Below are positions 1-10,572 of a stretch of 64,000 nt of DNA, in pieces. A program made the position numbers and the translations under genes. Position 1 is the first letter of the stretch. Each line of letters begins with the position of its first letter. Location: the NCBI GenBank assembly GCA_001875255.1, contig MJAN01000004.1, positions 157,907 to 221,906 of the forward strand, given 5' to 3'. The notes under the pieces are model-generated. The model was not told where the DNA came from, made no database searches, and was given only the letters and a program-made list of their open reading frames with translations. Source of the DNA: Candidatus Sabulitectum silens (GTDB lineage: Bacteria; Fermentibacterota; Fermentibacteria; Fermentibacterales; JCC-6).

Positions 1-1
1 G

Positions 2-1404
2 GTTTCGAGGAAGATATGGAAGGATGTATGGCCCAGGCTTCCCGAATCGGAAGTCCCCATCGGCCACGTAACCAACGGAGTTCACGGAGAAACCTGGGTT
101 TCAGGGGAGATCAAAAGACTGCTGGACAGGTACGTGGGCAGCACCAGCCCGGTGAACCCGCTGAACGAGGATTTCTGGAAGAAGATAGACAGAATACCCG
201 ATTCGGAACTCTGGAGGGCCCATGAAAGGCTTCGGGCCAGACTTGTAGGTTACGCGAGGAAGAAATGGGACAGGCAGCTGGAGGAGATGGGCATAAGGGG
301 TCTGCCCCACCAGAACCTCACCGTTCTCAACCCAGACGCCCTCACCATCGGCTTCGCCAGGCGGTTCGCCACCTACAAGAGGGCCTCCCTGCTCTTCCAT
401 GACATCGACAGGCTGAAACGGCTTCTGAACGGCTCCAGCAAACCCATACAGGTTATCTTCGCCGGGAAGGCACATCCCCACGACAACGAGGGAAAGAACC
501 TGATCAGGGAGGTTTTCACGCCTGCCTCAGCAGCGACCTTTACGGCAAGATAGTGTACCTAACCGACTACAACATGGACACCGCCAGGCACATGATCCAG
601 GGAGTGGATGTCTGGCTTAACACACCCAGAATACCAATGGAGGCAAGCGGCACCAGCGGTATGAAAGCCGCCATGAACGGTGTTCCCCACTGCAGCGTTC
701 TCGACGGCTGGTGGGCTGAGGGCTACAGGGCAGACCGGGGCTGGGCCATCGGCAACGGCGAGACCTACAGCGACCAGTCCCAGCAGGACAGGATAGAGGC
801 CAAGGCTCTCTACGACCTTCTGGAGAACATGATAGCACCGCTCTTCCATAACCGGAGCAACGGCGGGATACCCACCGGATGGACATCGCTGATGAAAAAC
901 TCCATGAAGATGGCCCTGGCGGATTTCAATACCAGCCGTATGGCGGCGGAATACACCTCCAGCTACTATATCCCCGCCCTTGAGTTCTCTAAAAGCATAG
1001 GCGAAGAGAACCTTGACGGCGTGAAGGACCTGGCCAACTGGAAGGAAGCCGTAAGGGAAAAATGGCAGGGGATTTCCATAGAGGGAGTGGACACCGCCGG
1101 TCTTGCGGACACCCTCACCGTTGGAGACAGCATTCAGATCACCGCCCGCCTCCGCGCCCCGGGGCTCAGCGCCGACGACCTCTCGGTGGAAACACAGTTC
1201 GGTACAGCCTCCGGAGACGGCTGGCTGAATGAAAGGTCATCCTCCCGACTTGAGTTCAGCCATGAGGAGAACGGTGTTCTGTTCTTCACCGGTTCCATCG
1301 AATGCACCGAGGCCGGAAGGTTCGGCTACACGGTCAGGGTACTGCCTTCCCACAGGAAGTACGGCAGGGTGGTGGAACCCGGCCTGGTTCACTGGTGGGA
1401 GTAG
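2..1404 (+). CDS. glgP: alpha-glucan phosphorylase, C-terminal part (5' end outside window)
   Basis: Glycogen/maltodextrin phosphorylase of the short GlgP-like (TIGR02094-type) family. It releases glucose-1-phosphate from alpha-1,4-glucans in the cytoplasm. The visible part opens in phase 2 with the family motif HVTNGVHGETWVS and continues through FARRFATYKRA and the catalytic/PLP region EASGTSGMKAAMNG (near 640-680). It ends with a beta-rich tail of about 100 residues containing GRFGYTVRVLP, which is usual for this family. One base is missing near 515-530, because the phase changes between IREVF and SDLYGKIVYLTDY while the protein stays colinear. The N-terminal half lies upstream of the window. 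Identification is firm; the exact substrate is not visible. Confidence 0.9.
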
Positions 1405-2408
1405 TGGAAAACCGAAGCCTTCCGGGAGCTGAGGTTTTCGACAGTGCGACGATGTATTCATTGTCATGGGATACACATATGGCACTGACGCGGTGCTCAG
1501 TTGGAATGGAGGGGGCGAATATCATGTTCTCGATGTTGAGAACCGATATGGCGTAGTCCTGATTCCTGGGTAGCAGAAGTGTATTTGTGCTGTGCATGAC
1601 AGCATTGATAAGATAGGAATGGTAGGGTCTGGAGCTGAAGAGGTGCTCCCCGGTCTCAAGGTCCACCTTGATCATGTGGGGATAGCCCGAAGATGCATCC
1701 AGCACAACCAGCGCCCGTGAGTCACTGGAAAATGCCATGGTTCCGATCCGCATGGGCATCTCCAGTGTATCCAGAGGGCCAGTGAAGATCCTTCCAGCAT
1801 GACGATCTCTTCCCTGCCGGAATTCCCTATAGCCACCAGTGAATCGTTCGGAGACACTTCAAGCCTGTACACCGGCCAGTCACAGGGAAGGCTGGAGACA
1901 AGCTGCCAGCTGGTGGTAGATACCGCCTCTACCATCCAGGGAGTCCCCTGGCTTCCCAGATAAAGGAATTCGCTGTCCCCGACAGCTTCATGGTGTAAAT
2001 GGAAGCTGTGGCGGTGTAAACCCTTTCATAGGTCATTTCCACAGTGTTCACCGCATAGATATCGATACCGCTCTTCTCGGAAACATAAATGTGCTCACCG
2101 GAAGAGGGAGCCGCTATAAGGCCTGGTGAAAAATGCACATACATAGTATCACTTAAATGCGGATTTACCAGTGCTTTGGAGATATCCCTGCGGAAAAGGC
2201 GGCGGTTAGCCGGTTCACTTACCCAGACCGTATAGCTGAGCGGGGCGAAGGCACAGTGAAATGGCATCTGTCCGCAGTAGAACTTCCCCTTATAGCTGGA
2301 TGGATACTCCGGGTTTTCATAACCGGCTGTTCCCGCGGGGTTTACCGATTCACAGCCGACCATGGCCAGTAGAAGGATCAACCCAGGGAAAAAAAGTCTT
2401 CTTTGCAC
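1334..2408 (-). CDS. exported lipoprotein, probable beta-propeller, frame-broken
   Basis: Starts at a GTG (2408) preceded by AAGGGG. The first residues form a signal peptide ending in a lipobox (LLLAMVGC), so the mature protein is probably lipid-anchored in the cell envelope. The body has repeating short strands such as VYRLEVSPNDSLVAIGN and TMAFSSDSRALVVLDAS, typical of YVTN/WD-like propellers. Two phase changes (near 1930 and 1740-1760) interrupt an otherwise continuous protein of about 340 residues. The last 40 or so residues as read run antisense into the phosphorylase gene. The true stop is probably earlier (about 1390-1430) after one more slip. Function unknown. Confidence 0.55.
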
Positions 2409-2471
2409 AACAGCCCCTTATGATTATTAATGGCAATATACAAAAACAACCACTATTGGGGGATGAACACA

Positions 2472-5040
2472 ATGAAACACTTCCTTATCTGCCTTATGGC
2501 TCTGTCCCTGCAAGCCTTTGCGGGGACCACCGGAAGAATTGCCGGGGTGGTGCGTGACTCCACCGGTGATCCCATTGCTGGTGCCACAGTGATGATCTCC
2601 GGTACGGAGTTCGGCACAATGACCGATTCCAACGGTGAGTATCTCATACACAACCTCTCACCGGGAGAATACACACTCCTTGCCAGGATGGTGGGTAAAA
2701 CCGGGCAGACCATCGAGGGGGTTCATGTGTCCGCTGATATGACCACCAGGATGGACTTCGAGCTTGGGGACTCCGTATCGGGCACCACGGTCATCACCGT
2801 TTCCGACCAGAGGGGACTGATAGTATTCGATGAGACCTCCTCGGTGAGCATCTTCGACAGCGATGACATCCAGTCCATGCCGGTTGCATCAATCAGGGAT
2901 GTTATGGCAATGAGTTCCGGGGGTGTCGCAGCAGGGTCGGATTTGCACATGAGGGTGGACGTTCAGGTGAGGTCATATATCTGGTGGATGGCATTCCGAT
3001 GAACGACCCCGCAACAAATCAGTTCACGATGAGCATTCCACTGTCCGCCGTTTCCGAAGTGTCCATAACCACAGGGGGATTCAGTGCCGAGTACGGAGGA
3101 GCCCAGTCCGGGGTGGTGAACATAATAACCAGGGATGCAACCGACAGCTTCGTGGCTTCGGTGAACGGAGGGGGAGGAGCCTATTCGGAATCCGGAGACG
3201 GCAGCGTGAACACCGTTCAGCACTCCATGTGGGAAAACCAGATCTACAGGGGCGATGCAATAAGGCTGGAGGGTGCCCTGGGGGCCCTCTGATCCTTCCG
3301 GGCAGAGGCGGATTCTTTCTTACAGGCTCATTCCAACGGAGCGGTTTCAACCATGCTGACAGCAGGGGCAACTGGGATAACAGCACAATAAGGAGCCATG
3401 GGGGAACGGCCAGGCTGTCCTGGCTTCCGGACCCCGGCACCAGAATAACAGCAAATTTCTATCTGTCAAACTCTGAAAAGGGATGGCGGGACTGGTTGTG
3501 GTCCCGTACCACGGATCACTATGTGGACGATGGGGACACCCTCTACTATTCAAGGGAAAACGACAGAGCCCTTCCAGTAAGGGAGCAGAACAGGTTCTCT
3601 CCAGGACTCACAATAACCAGAACCCTGAACCAGCGGAGTTCATTGATTTGAAACTGAATTTGTTTCACACCGGGGAAAAACACGGAGTAACCGATTCCAC
3701 CGGCAATGTCATAGGGGAGGGATTCACAGTTGATGAATGGTTGGAATACCAGGCTCCCTCAAGATTCGAAGACCGGGACTATTTCTACAGAAGCGGCCAT
3801 GTCAACTGGATACGCCACGAGTCCATAACCGATGTGATAACCGCCAGACTGGACTACACCAGTCAGCTGGGCGCCTATCACCAGCTGAAAACCGGCTATG
3901 AGGGAAGGTTCTTCGACTCCCGGGGCTGGGACATCTATTCGCCACCGGGCTACACCAGCACATACTCATCATGGAGCGGTTCACCACGTTTCCACGGCCT
4001 TTATGCCCAGGACCGCATAGAATACACCGCCGGACTGATAGCCAATCTGGGGCTTCGCCTGGATGTGATAGATCCCAATGCAGAAGGCACCGAAACCAAG
4101 TACAAGCTCAGCCCCCGGCTTGGTGTTTCCTATCCCGTTTCAACAAGGAATGTCATCCGGGCCAGCTACGGCCATTACTACCAGGTTCCCGGGCTCAGCC
4201 TTATGTACTACGGCAGCCAGGGAAGTTCATCCTCATCAGGGGCCCCCTTTCCGGCAATCCCGACCTTGAGCCTGAAGAAACCGTTTCATGGGAGCTGGGG
4301 GTGAAGCACATGTTCGATCCCTTCACGGTTGCTGAGTTCGTTGCATATCACAAGGAGATAACAGGCCTGGTTTCCACCGCTCTGGTCGAGGAAACCGACG
4401 AATACTGGCAGTATGTGAACAGCGATGGTACCGGTACGTCTGGGGAGCGGAGTTCGGCCTTCTCAGAAGGTCATCCCGCTACTTCTCCTTCGCCCTGAAT
4501 TATTCCTACAGCATCGCAAAAGGACGGGAATCCTCCCCCACCGAGAACTACTCCTACGGCTGGGGAAGTCAGTACCCCGTTCCCAACGACGACGTGTATC
4601 TGGACTGGGACCAGAGGCACACGGCCAACGGTTCAGCGGGGTTTATGGTGGAACGGGGAGACATGATCTTCGGCCAGAGGTGGCTGGAGGGTTTCGGGTT
4701 CAGGATGAACACCAGCTACGGCAGCGGAATTCCCTATGACAACGCCGGACACGGAACCCATCCCTTCTTCAGGAACCAGAAACGGTACCCATGGAGGATG
4801 AACACCGATCTTCGGGTTGAAAAGCGTTTCTGGTCAGGTGAAACCGCACTGAACCTCTATATGGATGTCTACAACCTCTTCGGAAGACGGAATGTGGACA
4901 GGATCTACGATGTGGGCTGGTGGGAAGCGGATCAGGACGGAGACGGCGAACCGGACCACATCGCCGGTGGAAAGGCGGGGAATCCCAACGCCTATTCCCC
5001 GGCAAGACACTTCTTCTTCGGAGCTGAGATCAGATGGTAG
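2472..5040 (+). CDS. TonB-dependent outer-membrane receptor with CarboxypepD_reg N-domain
   Basis: Outer-membrane beta-barrel for TonB-driven uptake; the ligand is not identifiable. The start at 2472 is preferred over 2463 because GGGGG ends nine bases upstream; it gives a signal peptide MKHFLICLMALSLQAFA. Then come a carboxypeptidase-regulatory-like beta-sandwich (IAGVVRDSTGDPIAGATV), a plug domain (VDGIPMNDP, SAEYGGAQSGVVNIITR) and barrel strands to the C-terminal aromatic end FFFGAEIRW. About 855 residues. At least five frame slips (near 2950, 3290, 3640, 4220, 4440) interrupt it, but all pieces are colinear with one receptor. It converges on the next gene with an 11-bp overlap of stops. 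Likely an intact SusC/CirA-like receptor with consensus errors. Confidence 0.85.
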
Positions 5041-7644
5041 CCTGAGTTCTGGCCTTATCCGAGGACCTTATCATGTCAATGGCGGCGGAAACGGAGGACA
5101 GGACCTCTTCCGGGGCGGCGGCCCTTTTGAGGGTTCCGCCGGAGTTCCTGTCGAGGAAGCTCTTCAGGGCACTGATCTCTTCCGTTTTCCCTGCCCTTAT
5201 CAGGATTGCCAGGGCATCGTGCATGACTTCCTCGTCCTCGAAGGGTATTCCCCTCCCGTGCAGGAAGGGCGCGCGGAAGTGCTTCCTTACATGCTCATCG
5301 TCGTAAACCTTCATAAAGAACCGCATGAGGGATCTTCTGGCCTGTGGAAGGGTGTGCATCAATCTCAGCATAGCCGGGATGAGGCCTCTGTCTGGCTGTT
5401 TTGCCTTTGCAAGAACCTCCACGGAAACCGTTACCACCTCCGGTGAGGGATCTCCTATCATATTCGAGGCATTCAGTATGGCCTTCCTGCTGTCCACCTT
5501 CATCAAAGAAAGCAGGGCAAGCCTTCGAACCCTGTCGTCGGAGTCGTCGCACAGCCGGTCTAGAATAGGGACGGACCTTTGTGACTGGAGATCCCCCAGC
5601 AGGGAAACCAGATTTCGCATAAGATACCAGTCATGCTGGGAAAACCTTCCGGTTTCCGTTGATCTCACCGACAGTCCGCCACGCTCAATTTCGTCGATTC
5701 GCGAATGGAACATGAGAAGGTACCCGGCGCCGAATCTCCGTAAAACGGAATACGCCCGGGCACGGATCTCCCTTTTTCTCTCCAGGAAAAGATCCGTAAG
5801 GCGCATTCCCAGGTTCCTGAACATCACCTCACCGGTGATCTGCTCCGCTGCGTGGAACCTGTTCTCATCGGATTCCATGAAGGCCTGGAGGATGACATCG
5901 GCGGCATCCGGGGTATCGATCCTTCTGAAAGCCTCGGAAAGACCCCTTCTGAGCGCGCTTGCGTGGGTTGGGCTTGGCACAGGTAAAAGCCTGCAGTCGG
6001 CGATGATCTTTACCAGTTCCGCAGCGGTGGACAGGCGCCGGGAGGAAATAAGCCTCTCGGAGACCGAGCCCATGAGAATGATGGAGGCAAAAAGGGCATC
6101 TGAGGATATATCTCCCGCATGAAGATTCCCGTTTATCTTGTCGATGATGTGCATCACAGTATGGGACTTACCCCTTTCAGCACCGATGCACGCCAGCTGA
6201 TTCAATTTGTCCACAGCATCAAGGATCCTGTCGTGGTCGCCGCTGTCGAGGTCTTCCAGATTCTTGTCTATGATCTTTCTCAGGGCACTCCAGGCAAGGG
6301 TTTTCTGCAACTCCCTGCTCACCAGGACCCCCTCTTCCAGTATGGTGGGGTCGAGGGTGGCAACGAAATCCGCCAGCATGGAGCGATACCTCCCGGAGCC
6401 CGAGGCGGATTCCTCAAGTATTCTGCTCAGGGCTTCGCCCAGCTTTTCGTGGGGGATGTCGCGGATGGAGTCTCCCCTCTGAAGCCTGTCAATAAGCTCC
6501 TTGAAGACAAGGTCCTCAAGGGTGCTGTCCAGTGAACCGGTAACAGTTTCGGACACAAGCTTCCCGTCCCTGGCCACCAGGGCGTAACGGAACTCATCGA
6601 TGGTGACATTTTCCATTCCCCTGGTCCTGCACATTTCCACAAGGCCGCCCCTGTCGCGTATCTGGCCTGGCTTCCTGTTTATGAGATCGATGAAGGTGAA
6701 GAGCTCCTCCGACTCCAGGCCCTCGTGGAAGGAAATGCTGTTTATTCGTCTTTCGGTAAGGTGGGAAAGGAAATTCTGAACGGTCTTCGTTTTCGACTTA
6801 ACCTTCACATTGTTAACCATGAGTTCCCCACCCAGGATGGTTATGGCAACCATACCCGCCTCGCTGTTCACGAAGGAATGGAGAAGCTCGATGAAACCGT
6901 TAAGGGCAGGGGCGATGGAAGGATGATCCGGAGGTACATGCTTACGGTTCTCTGGAGAAGACTTAGCCTGGTAACGAGATTCTGGGACAGCCTTGCCAGA
7001 GCAAGGGGGGAAAGGGTATCGGCACCGGTTTTCACATAGGCACGAATGTTGGCTCCGGAAACCAGCCTGTCCCTTGTGTCCAGGTCTATCCTGTAGTTCC
7101 AGGAGCGGTCTTTCTGCCTGGTGAAATCGAGTTCCTCGAGAACCTCCTCAATCTTGTTCCAGATGCTCCTGGGCCAGTCGGAGGAATCGGTAATGAGGAC
7201 CTGGGAACCGGGATCTTCATCGGAGCAGAGTCGGGAGAGCAGGGCAGACCCGCTTACCGCCCTTGTTCCGCTTGCGTCCTGCCACGCAAGACAGGCCACT
7301 TCCAGAAGGACCGATGCCCTGGAAAGGAAATTGGTCCTTTCGTCTGCCTTGAGGTCATTGACGGTCTTCCATACCGTTACGAGGCCTTCCGAGAGGGGAG
7401 CCGTTTCAGTTAGCAGCTGCTGGAAGGACATCCGTGGTATTTTTTCAGCAAAGGAAGAGGGATTGATGATGGTGAAGAAAACAAGGGAATTGGCGGGGGA
7501 TAAAACGGCTGCTTCATCTATTTCAACCAATAATTCTACTGCGTCATGCCCTTCAGGCATTTTATTAATTAATTCCTCAATACGCAAGTCATGCTCTGCG
7601 GCGGAAGCAACGGCCTTAACTATCATTTGGGTATTGATTTCCAT
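5030..7644 (-). CDS. long HEAT-like alpha-helical protein of unknown function
   Basis: About 870 residues once a single frame slip near 6915 is repaired. The two phases join as LRIILPS then APALNGFIELLHSFV without losing the helical pattern. The start at 7644 has GGAGGGGG three bases upstream. The middle (LLHSFVNSEAGMVAITILGG, ELMVNNVKV, FHEGLESEELFTFIDLI) resembles a module seen in HEAT-repeat and PilZ-associated proteins of deltaproteobacteria-like genomes; that resemblance is from memory. The C-terminal 350 residues are repeated helix pairs such as RRLALLSLMKVDSRKAI, typical of HEAT repeats. No catalytic motif, signal peptide or membrane segment is visible. Probably a cytoplasmic scaffold or signalling adaptor. 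Confidence 0.6.
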
Positions 7645-7734
7645 AATCCCCCTCCGAAACAAATCACATCGTATCTATAACATTTTTCCGGAAACTTGAC
7701 AATCAGGATAATTATGTAATCTTATCGGTACCGC

Positions 7735-7831
7735 GGGAGCGGAAGGGAGCTGGTGTTCCTCTCGGACTTCAAATCCGACGTCGGGTGCTAGAACCACCCT
7801 GGGTGGGTTCGATTCCCACACGTTCCCGCCA
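7735..7831 (+). tRNA. selC: tRNA-Sec (anticodon TCA)
   Basis: Selenocysteine tRNA reading UGA. The anticodon loop CTTCAAA (7767-7773) carries TCA at 7769-7771 between a CGGA/TCCG stem. A long variable arm forms GGGTG/CACCC. The T-arm is GTGGG-TTCGATT-CCCAC (7803-7819). Acceptor GGGAGCG pairs with CGTTCCC (one G-U), with an eighth position G7742/A7820 that does not pair. That gives the 8+5 geometry of bacterial tRNA-Sec with one mismatch, possibly a base error. Discriminator G and encoded CCA (7829-7831) follow. The presence of this gene implies that selenoproteins are made, though none is evident in this window. Confidence 0.88.
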
Positions 7832-7855
7832 ATTTGGCATCGCCAAATTGGCGGG
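7825..7855 (+). other. perfect 14-bp inverted repeat overlapping the tRNA-Sec 3' end
   Basis: CCCGCCAATTTGGC (7825-7838), loop ATC, then its exact complement (7842-7855). The left arm includes the last three acceptor bases, the discriminator and the CCA of tRNA-Sec. The transcript could therefore fold either as tRNA or as a hairpin that hides the tRNA 3' end. No T-run follows, so a simple intrinsic terminator is not supported. It may guide 3' processing. Confidence 0.8.
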
Positions 7856-7991
7856 GTTGTGCTGACGCGCAACTACCCGGCTAGGTAATCAAATAAAGAA
7901 ACATCTGCGAAATCACTGGCGGGGGTTGTGCTATCGCGCAACTACCCGGCTAGGTATTCATCAAAAACAAAGAAACATCTGCGAGATCAAT
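7850..7991 (+). repeat. two tandem copies of a ~70-bp structured element
   Basis: Copy 1 is 7850-7917 and copy 2 is 7918-7991; a third GGCGGG start follows at 7992. Each copy contains a 7-bp hairpin GTTGTGC-N4-GCGCAAC, whose loop differs (TGAC versus TATC) while the stem is identical. A small TACC-CGGCTA-GGTA hairpin follows, then the conserved AAAGAAACATCTGCGA. Changes fall in the loop and linkers, not the stems, which suggests selection on structure or recent duplication. Possibly an extragenic repetitive element or small RNA; no ORF is present. Confidence 0.75.
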
Positions 7992-8018
7992 GGCGGGCCT
8001 GGCATCACACCCCGGGAC

Positions 8019-8046
8019 TTGACTGCTTTTCCTGAACGTGTATGGT
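8019..8046 (+). promoter_or_regulatory. sigma-70-like promoter of marR-MATE operon
   Basis: TTGACT (8019-8024), 16-base spacer, TATGGT (8041-8046). The -10 overlaps the left arm of the operator at 8044-8059, as expected for autorepression. Confidence 0.6.
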
Positions 8047-8059
8047 TGACCGGTCAACC
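8044..8059. promoter_or_regulatory. MarR-type operator (perfect 16-bp palindrome)
   Basis: GGTTGACCGGTCAACC is a perfect palindrome 15 bases before the marR start codon and overlapping the -10 element. MarR dimers bind palindromes of about this size, so this is probably the autoregulatory operator. Confidence 0.7.
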
Positions 8060-8074
8060 TTGTGAAGGGATTGA

Positions 8075-8518
8075 ATGAATAGCAGATCCATTGGTTTTCT
8101 TAACGGAGTGATTCACCGTGGGGCGCACAGATACTTCGAGCAGGAACTCAGGGAACTGGGACTCCACAGGGGAATGATACACATCCTCAAGGAACTGTCC
8201 CGCCGGGACGGCATCACCCAGCAGGAGCTGTGTGAAAGGCTTTCGGTGGATAAAGCCAATGTTACAAGGATACTGGGAAGGATGGAATCCGCCGGATTCG
8301 TAAGCAGGACCGTCTCCATCAACGACGGCAGGGCGAAAAGAATTCATCTCACAGAGGAGGGAAGGGCGGTTCTTGTCCCCCTTGACGGGGTTCTGAGAAG
8401 GTGGAATGAGATACTGACCCGAAACATGGATGAGCAAGACATTGACTCGCTCAAATCCCTTCTGCTGCAGAGCATTGCCGGCATTGAAGAATACCTTTCG
8501 AAAACCGGTCCAAAGTGA
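8075..8518 (+). CDS. MarR-family transcriptional regulator
   Basis: Winged-helix dimeric repressor of 147 residues, the usual MarR length. The recognition region reads ITQQELCERLSVDKANVTRI, followed by the wing segment GFVSRTVSINDGRAKRI and a C-terminal dimerisation helix. GAAGGGA lies just upstream of the ATG. Its stop overlaps the GTG start of the MATE exporter, so the two are co-translated. The palindrome in its own promoter suggests autoregulation relieved by a small ligand or drug. The inducer cannot be deduced. Confidence 0.9.
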   Translation: MNSRSIGFLNGVIHRGAHRYFEQELRELGLHRGMIHILKELSRRDGITQQELCERLSVDKANVTRILGRMESAGFVSRTVSINDGRAKRIHLTEEGRAVLVPLDGVLRRWNEILTRNMDEQDIDSLKSLLLQSIAGIEEYLSKTGPK

Positions 8519-9885
8519 ACAAAAGGCTGGCGGACCCCAATGTGAAGCGGCTGCTTCTCAAGCTCTCCCTCCCCTCTGTGACAGGTATGTTCGTTATAGC
8601 CCTCTACAACCTGGTGGACACCATATTCGTCGGCCGGGGAGTGGGAACCATGGCCATCGCCGGGCTTTCCATCGTGTTCCCCCTGCAGATGATCGTAATG
8701 TCCGTTGGAATGCTCTTCGGTATTGGCGGAGCCTCGGTGATCTCCAGGGCCCTGGGGGCGGGGAAGCACCGGCGGGCGGAAAGGGCCTACGGCAACATTG
8801 CCGTTTCCGCAGTACTCTCCGGCATCGGTCTCAGCATCATCGGTCTGGTCTTCTCCGACGGGATACTGGCCCTGTTCGGCGCCTCTCCGGAGATCATGCC
8901 CTATGCCTCCGATTACTACGGCATAATCATCTTCGCCTCTCCCCTCTTCGTAATGGCCATGACCGGGAACAACGTCCTTCGGTCTGTTGGAATGGCAAGG
9001 TCCGCCATGACCACCATGATCACCGGAGCAATAGCAAACATCATTCTTGATGCGGTGTTCATCTTCGGATTCAGAATGGGTATACAGGGAGCGGCGCTGG
9101 CCACGGTGATCGCCCAGTTCATATCCGTGGTCTACCAGTTCAGCGAACTCCGACCGAAAAAGAGCGGCCTGTCATTGAACAGAAGGACCATGCTGCCGGA
9201 CTTCACGCTGCTGCGGGAAGTGGCCGCGGTGGGTTTCTCCTCCTTCTTCAGGAGCGTGGCCGCCAGCTTTGTTTTCATCCTGGTTAACAATAAGCTGCTG
9301 GTTCATGGTTCGGAGATCTCCGTGGCCGCATACGGAATAACCGTCCGCCTGGCGAGATTTCTGATCCTTCCACTCATTGGAATTGCCCAGGGCCTGCAAC
9401 CCATAGTCGGTTACAACTGGGGTGCCGGAAGGCCGGGAAAGGCGAGGGAAGCAAGTTCCACCGCCCTGCTCTGGGCCAGCGGCATTTCCATCACCGGATT
9501 CGCCGCGGTTCAGCTGTTCCCAGCCCAGTTCGTTGGTCTTTTCACCCGGGATCCGGAGCTCCTCAGCGCCGGAAGGGACTCATTGAGGATACTGATGATG
9601 GGGCTGTGGGCACTGGGCTTTCATTTTGTGGGAACAAGCATTTTCCAGGCGCTGGGAAAGGCCGGCAAGGCGATGCTTCTCTCCCTGTCCCGTGAGGTCC
9701 TCTTCCTCATTCCTCTGCTTCTGGTGCTTCCTTCCATCATGGGGCTGGACGGTGTGTGGATCTCGGTGCCCATCGCCGACTTCAGCGCCTTCGCCCTGAC
9801 TTTTTTCATGGTGCTTCGGGAAAAACGGATCAGTCTGGCGGAAGGCCCTTCCCTGAAACATGGTCAAGGATCAGCTGGGCCATAG
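8515..9885 (+). CDS. MATE-family multidrug/cation efflux transporter
   Basis: Polytopic inner-membrane antiporter of 456 residues exporting drugs or organic cations in exchange for Na+ or H+. Two homologous six-helix halves are visible. The family-typical starts KLSLPSVTGMFVIALYNLVDTIFVG and VAAVGFSSFFRS open the two bundles, and PIVGYNWGAG marks the second-half loop. The start is GTG at 8515, overlapping the marR stop (GTGA). It is intact, unlike most long genes here. The marR-MATE pairing points to ligand-induced drug export. Its 3' end overlaps the convergent TcdA-like gene. Confidence 0.9.
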   Translation: MNKRLADPNVKRLLLKLSLPSVTGMFVIALYNLVDTIFVGRGVGTMAIAGLSIVFPLQMIVMSVGMLFGIGGASVISRALGAGKHRRAERAYGNIAVSAVLSGIGLSIIGLVFSDGILALFGASPEIMPYASDYYGIIIFASPLFVMAMTGNNVLRSVGMARSAMTTMITGAIANIILDAVFIFGFRMGIQGAALATVIAQFISVVYQFSELRPKKSGLSLNRRTMLPDFTLLREVAAVGFSSFFRSVAASFVFILVNNKLLVHGSEISVAAYGITVRLARFLILPLIGIAQGLQPIVGYNWGAGRPGKAREASSTALLWASGISITGFAAVQLFPAQFVGLFTRDPELLSAGRDSLRILMMGLWALGFHFVGTSIFQALGKAGKAMLLSLSREVLFLIPLLLVLPSIMGLDGVWISVPIADFSAFALTFFMVLREKRISLAEGPSLKHGQGSAGP

Positions 9886-10572
9886 TGTAGCCGAAAACAC
9901 CGGGAAGGGTGATCAGGCTGGGAAGGGTGTTCCTGATCCTGCCCCTTTCAAGCCTGGGTTCATCGTCCGGCGGGAGGGGCTCCATGGGTTTTTCCGTTGA
10001 CCAGACACAGGTAATCCCACCGGTTATTCCACGTCTGCGGAGATACTTCCTGACCATGCGGGCCAGGGGCATCCCGAGGTCTTCTCGATCCCGCCGGTCA
10101 TTACCTTCGTTATGTCCCTTCTCCCCGCGGCTCCCATGCTGCTGTACGCCGCAATACCGTTTTCCACGCAGTATGAAAGCAGTTCGGTCTTGGGATTCAG
10201 GCTGTCTATGGCGTCGGCAACCGCGGAAACCCCCTTGGGGATCGCTCCACTTGAAAGGCTGTCGGCGGAAATGAACACATCGGACACGAGGATCTCGGTA
10301 TTCGGGCAGTGCTCCCTGAGGACACCGGCCAGGCAGTCGGTTTTCAGCTCCCCCGCCATGGAAGGATGAAGAAGGGGATTCCTGTTCAGGCTTGACCGTG
10401 TAACGACGTCGAAATCGATAAGGTGGACACGGGCCACCCCGGAACGGGCCAGGGCAATGGCGCAGTGGCTGCCCACTCCGCCCAGACCGGCAACGGCAAC
10501 CGATGCGCAGCGTATTCGCCTGAAACCCTCGGCGCCGTAGAAGTCCTCAACACGCCGGAACCTTTTATCCAT
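9830..10572 (-). CDS. tcdA: TcdA-like ThiF/E1-family tRNA t6A dehydratase
   Basis: E1-like adenylating enzyme. TcdA cyclises N6-threonylcarbamoyladenosine in tRNA using ATP. The N-terminus RRVEDFYGAEGFRRI, the nucleotide motif VAVAGLGGVGSH and the LIDFDVV/NRNPL region fit TcdA better than MoeB or ThiF. One frame slip near 10075-10085 separates the C-terminal third (DLGMPLARMVRKYLRRRGI...). The start at 10572 overlaps the TatD stop (ATGGATAA), so the genes are translationally coupled. About 245 residues after repair, close to the E. coli enzyme. A generic ThiF/HesA protein is the alternative. Confidence 0.75.

Noticed and set aside
7842..7880. Intrinsic terminator after tRNA-Sec
   Set aside because: The hairpin is perfect but no T-run follows, and it includes the tRNA 3' end.
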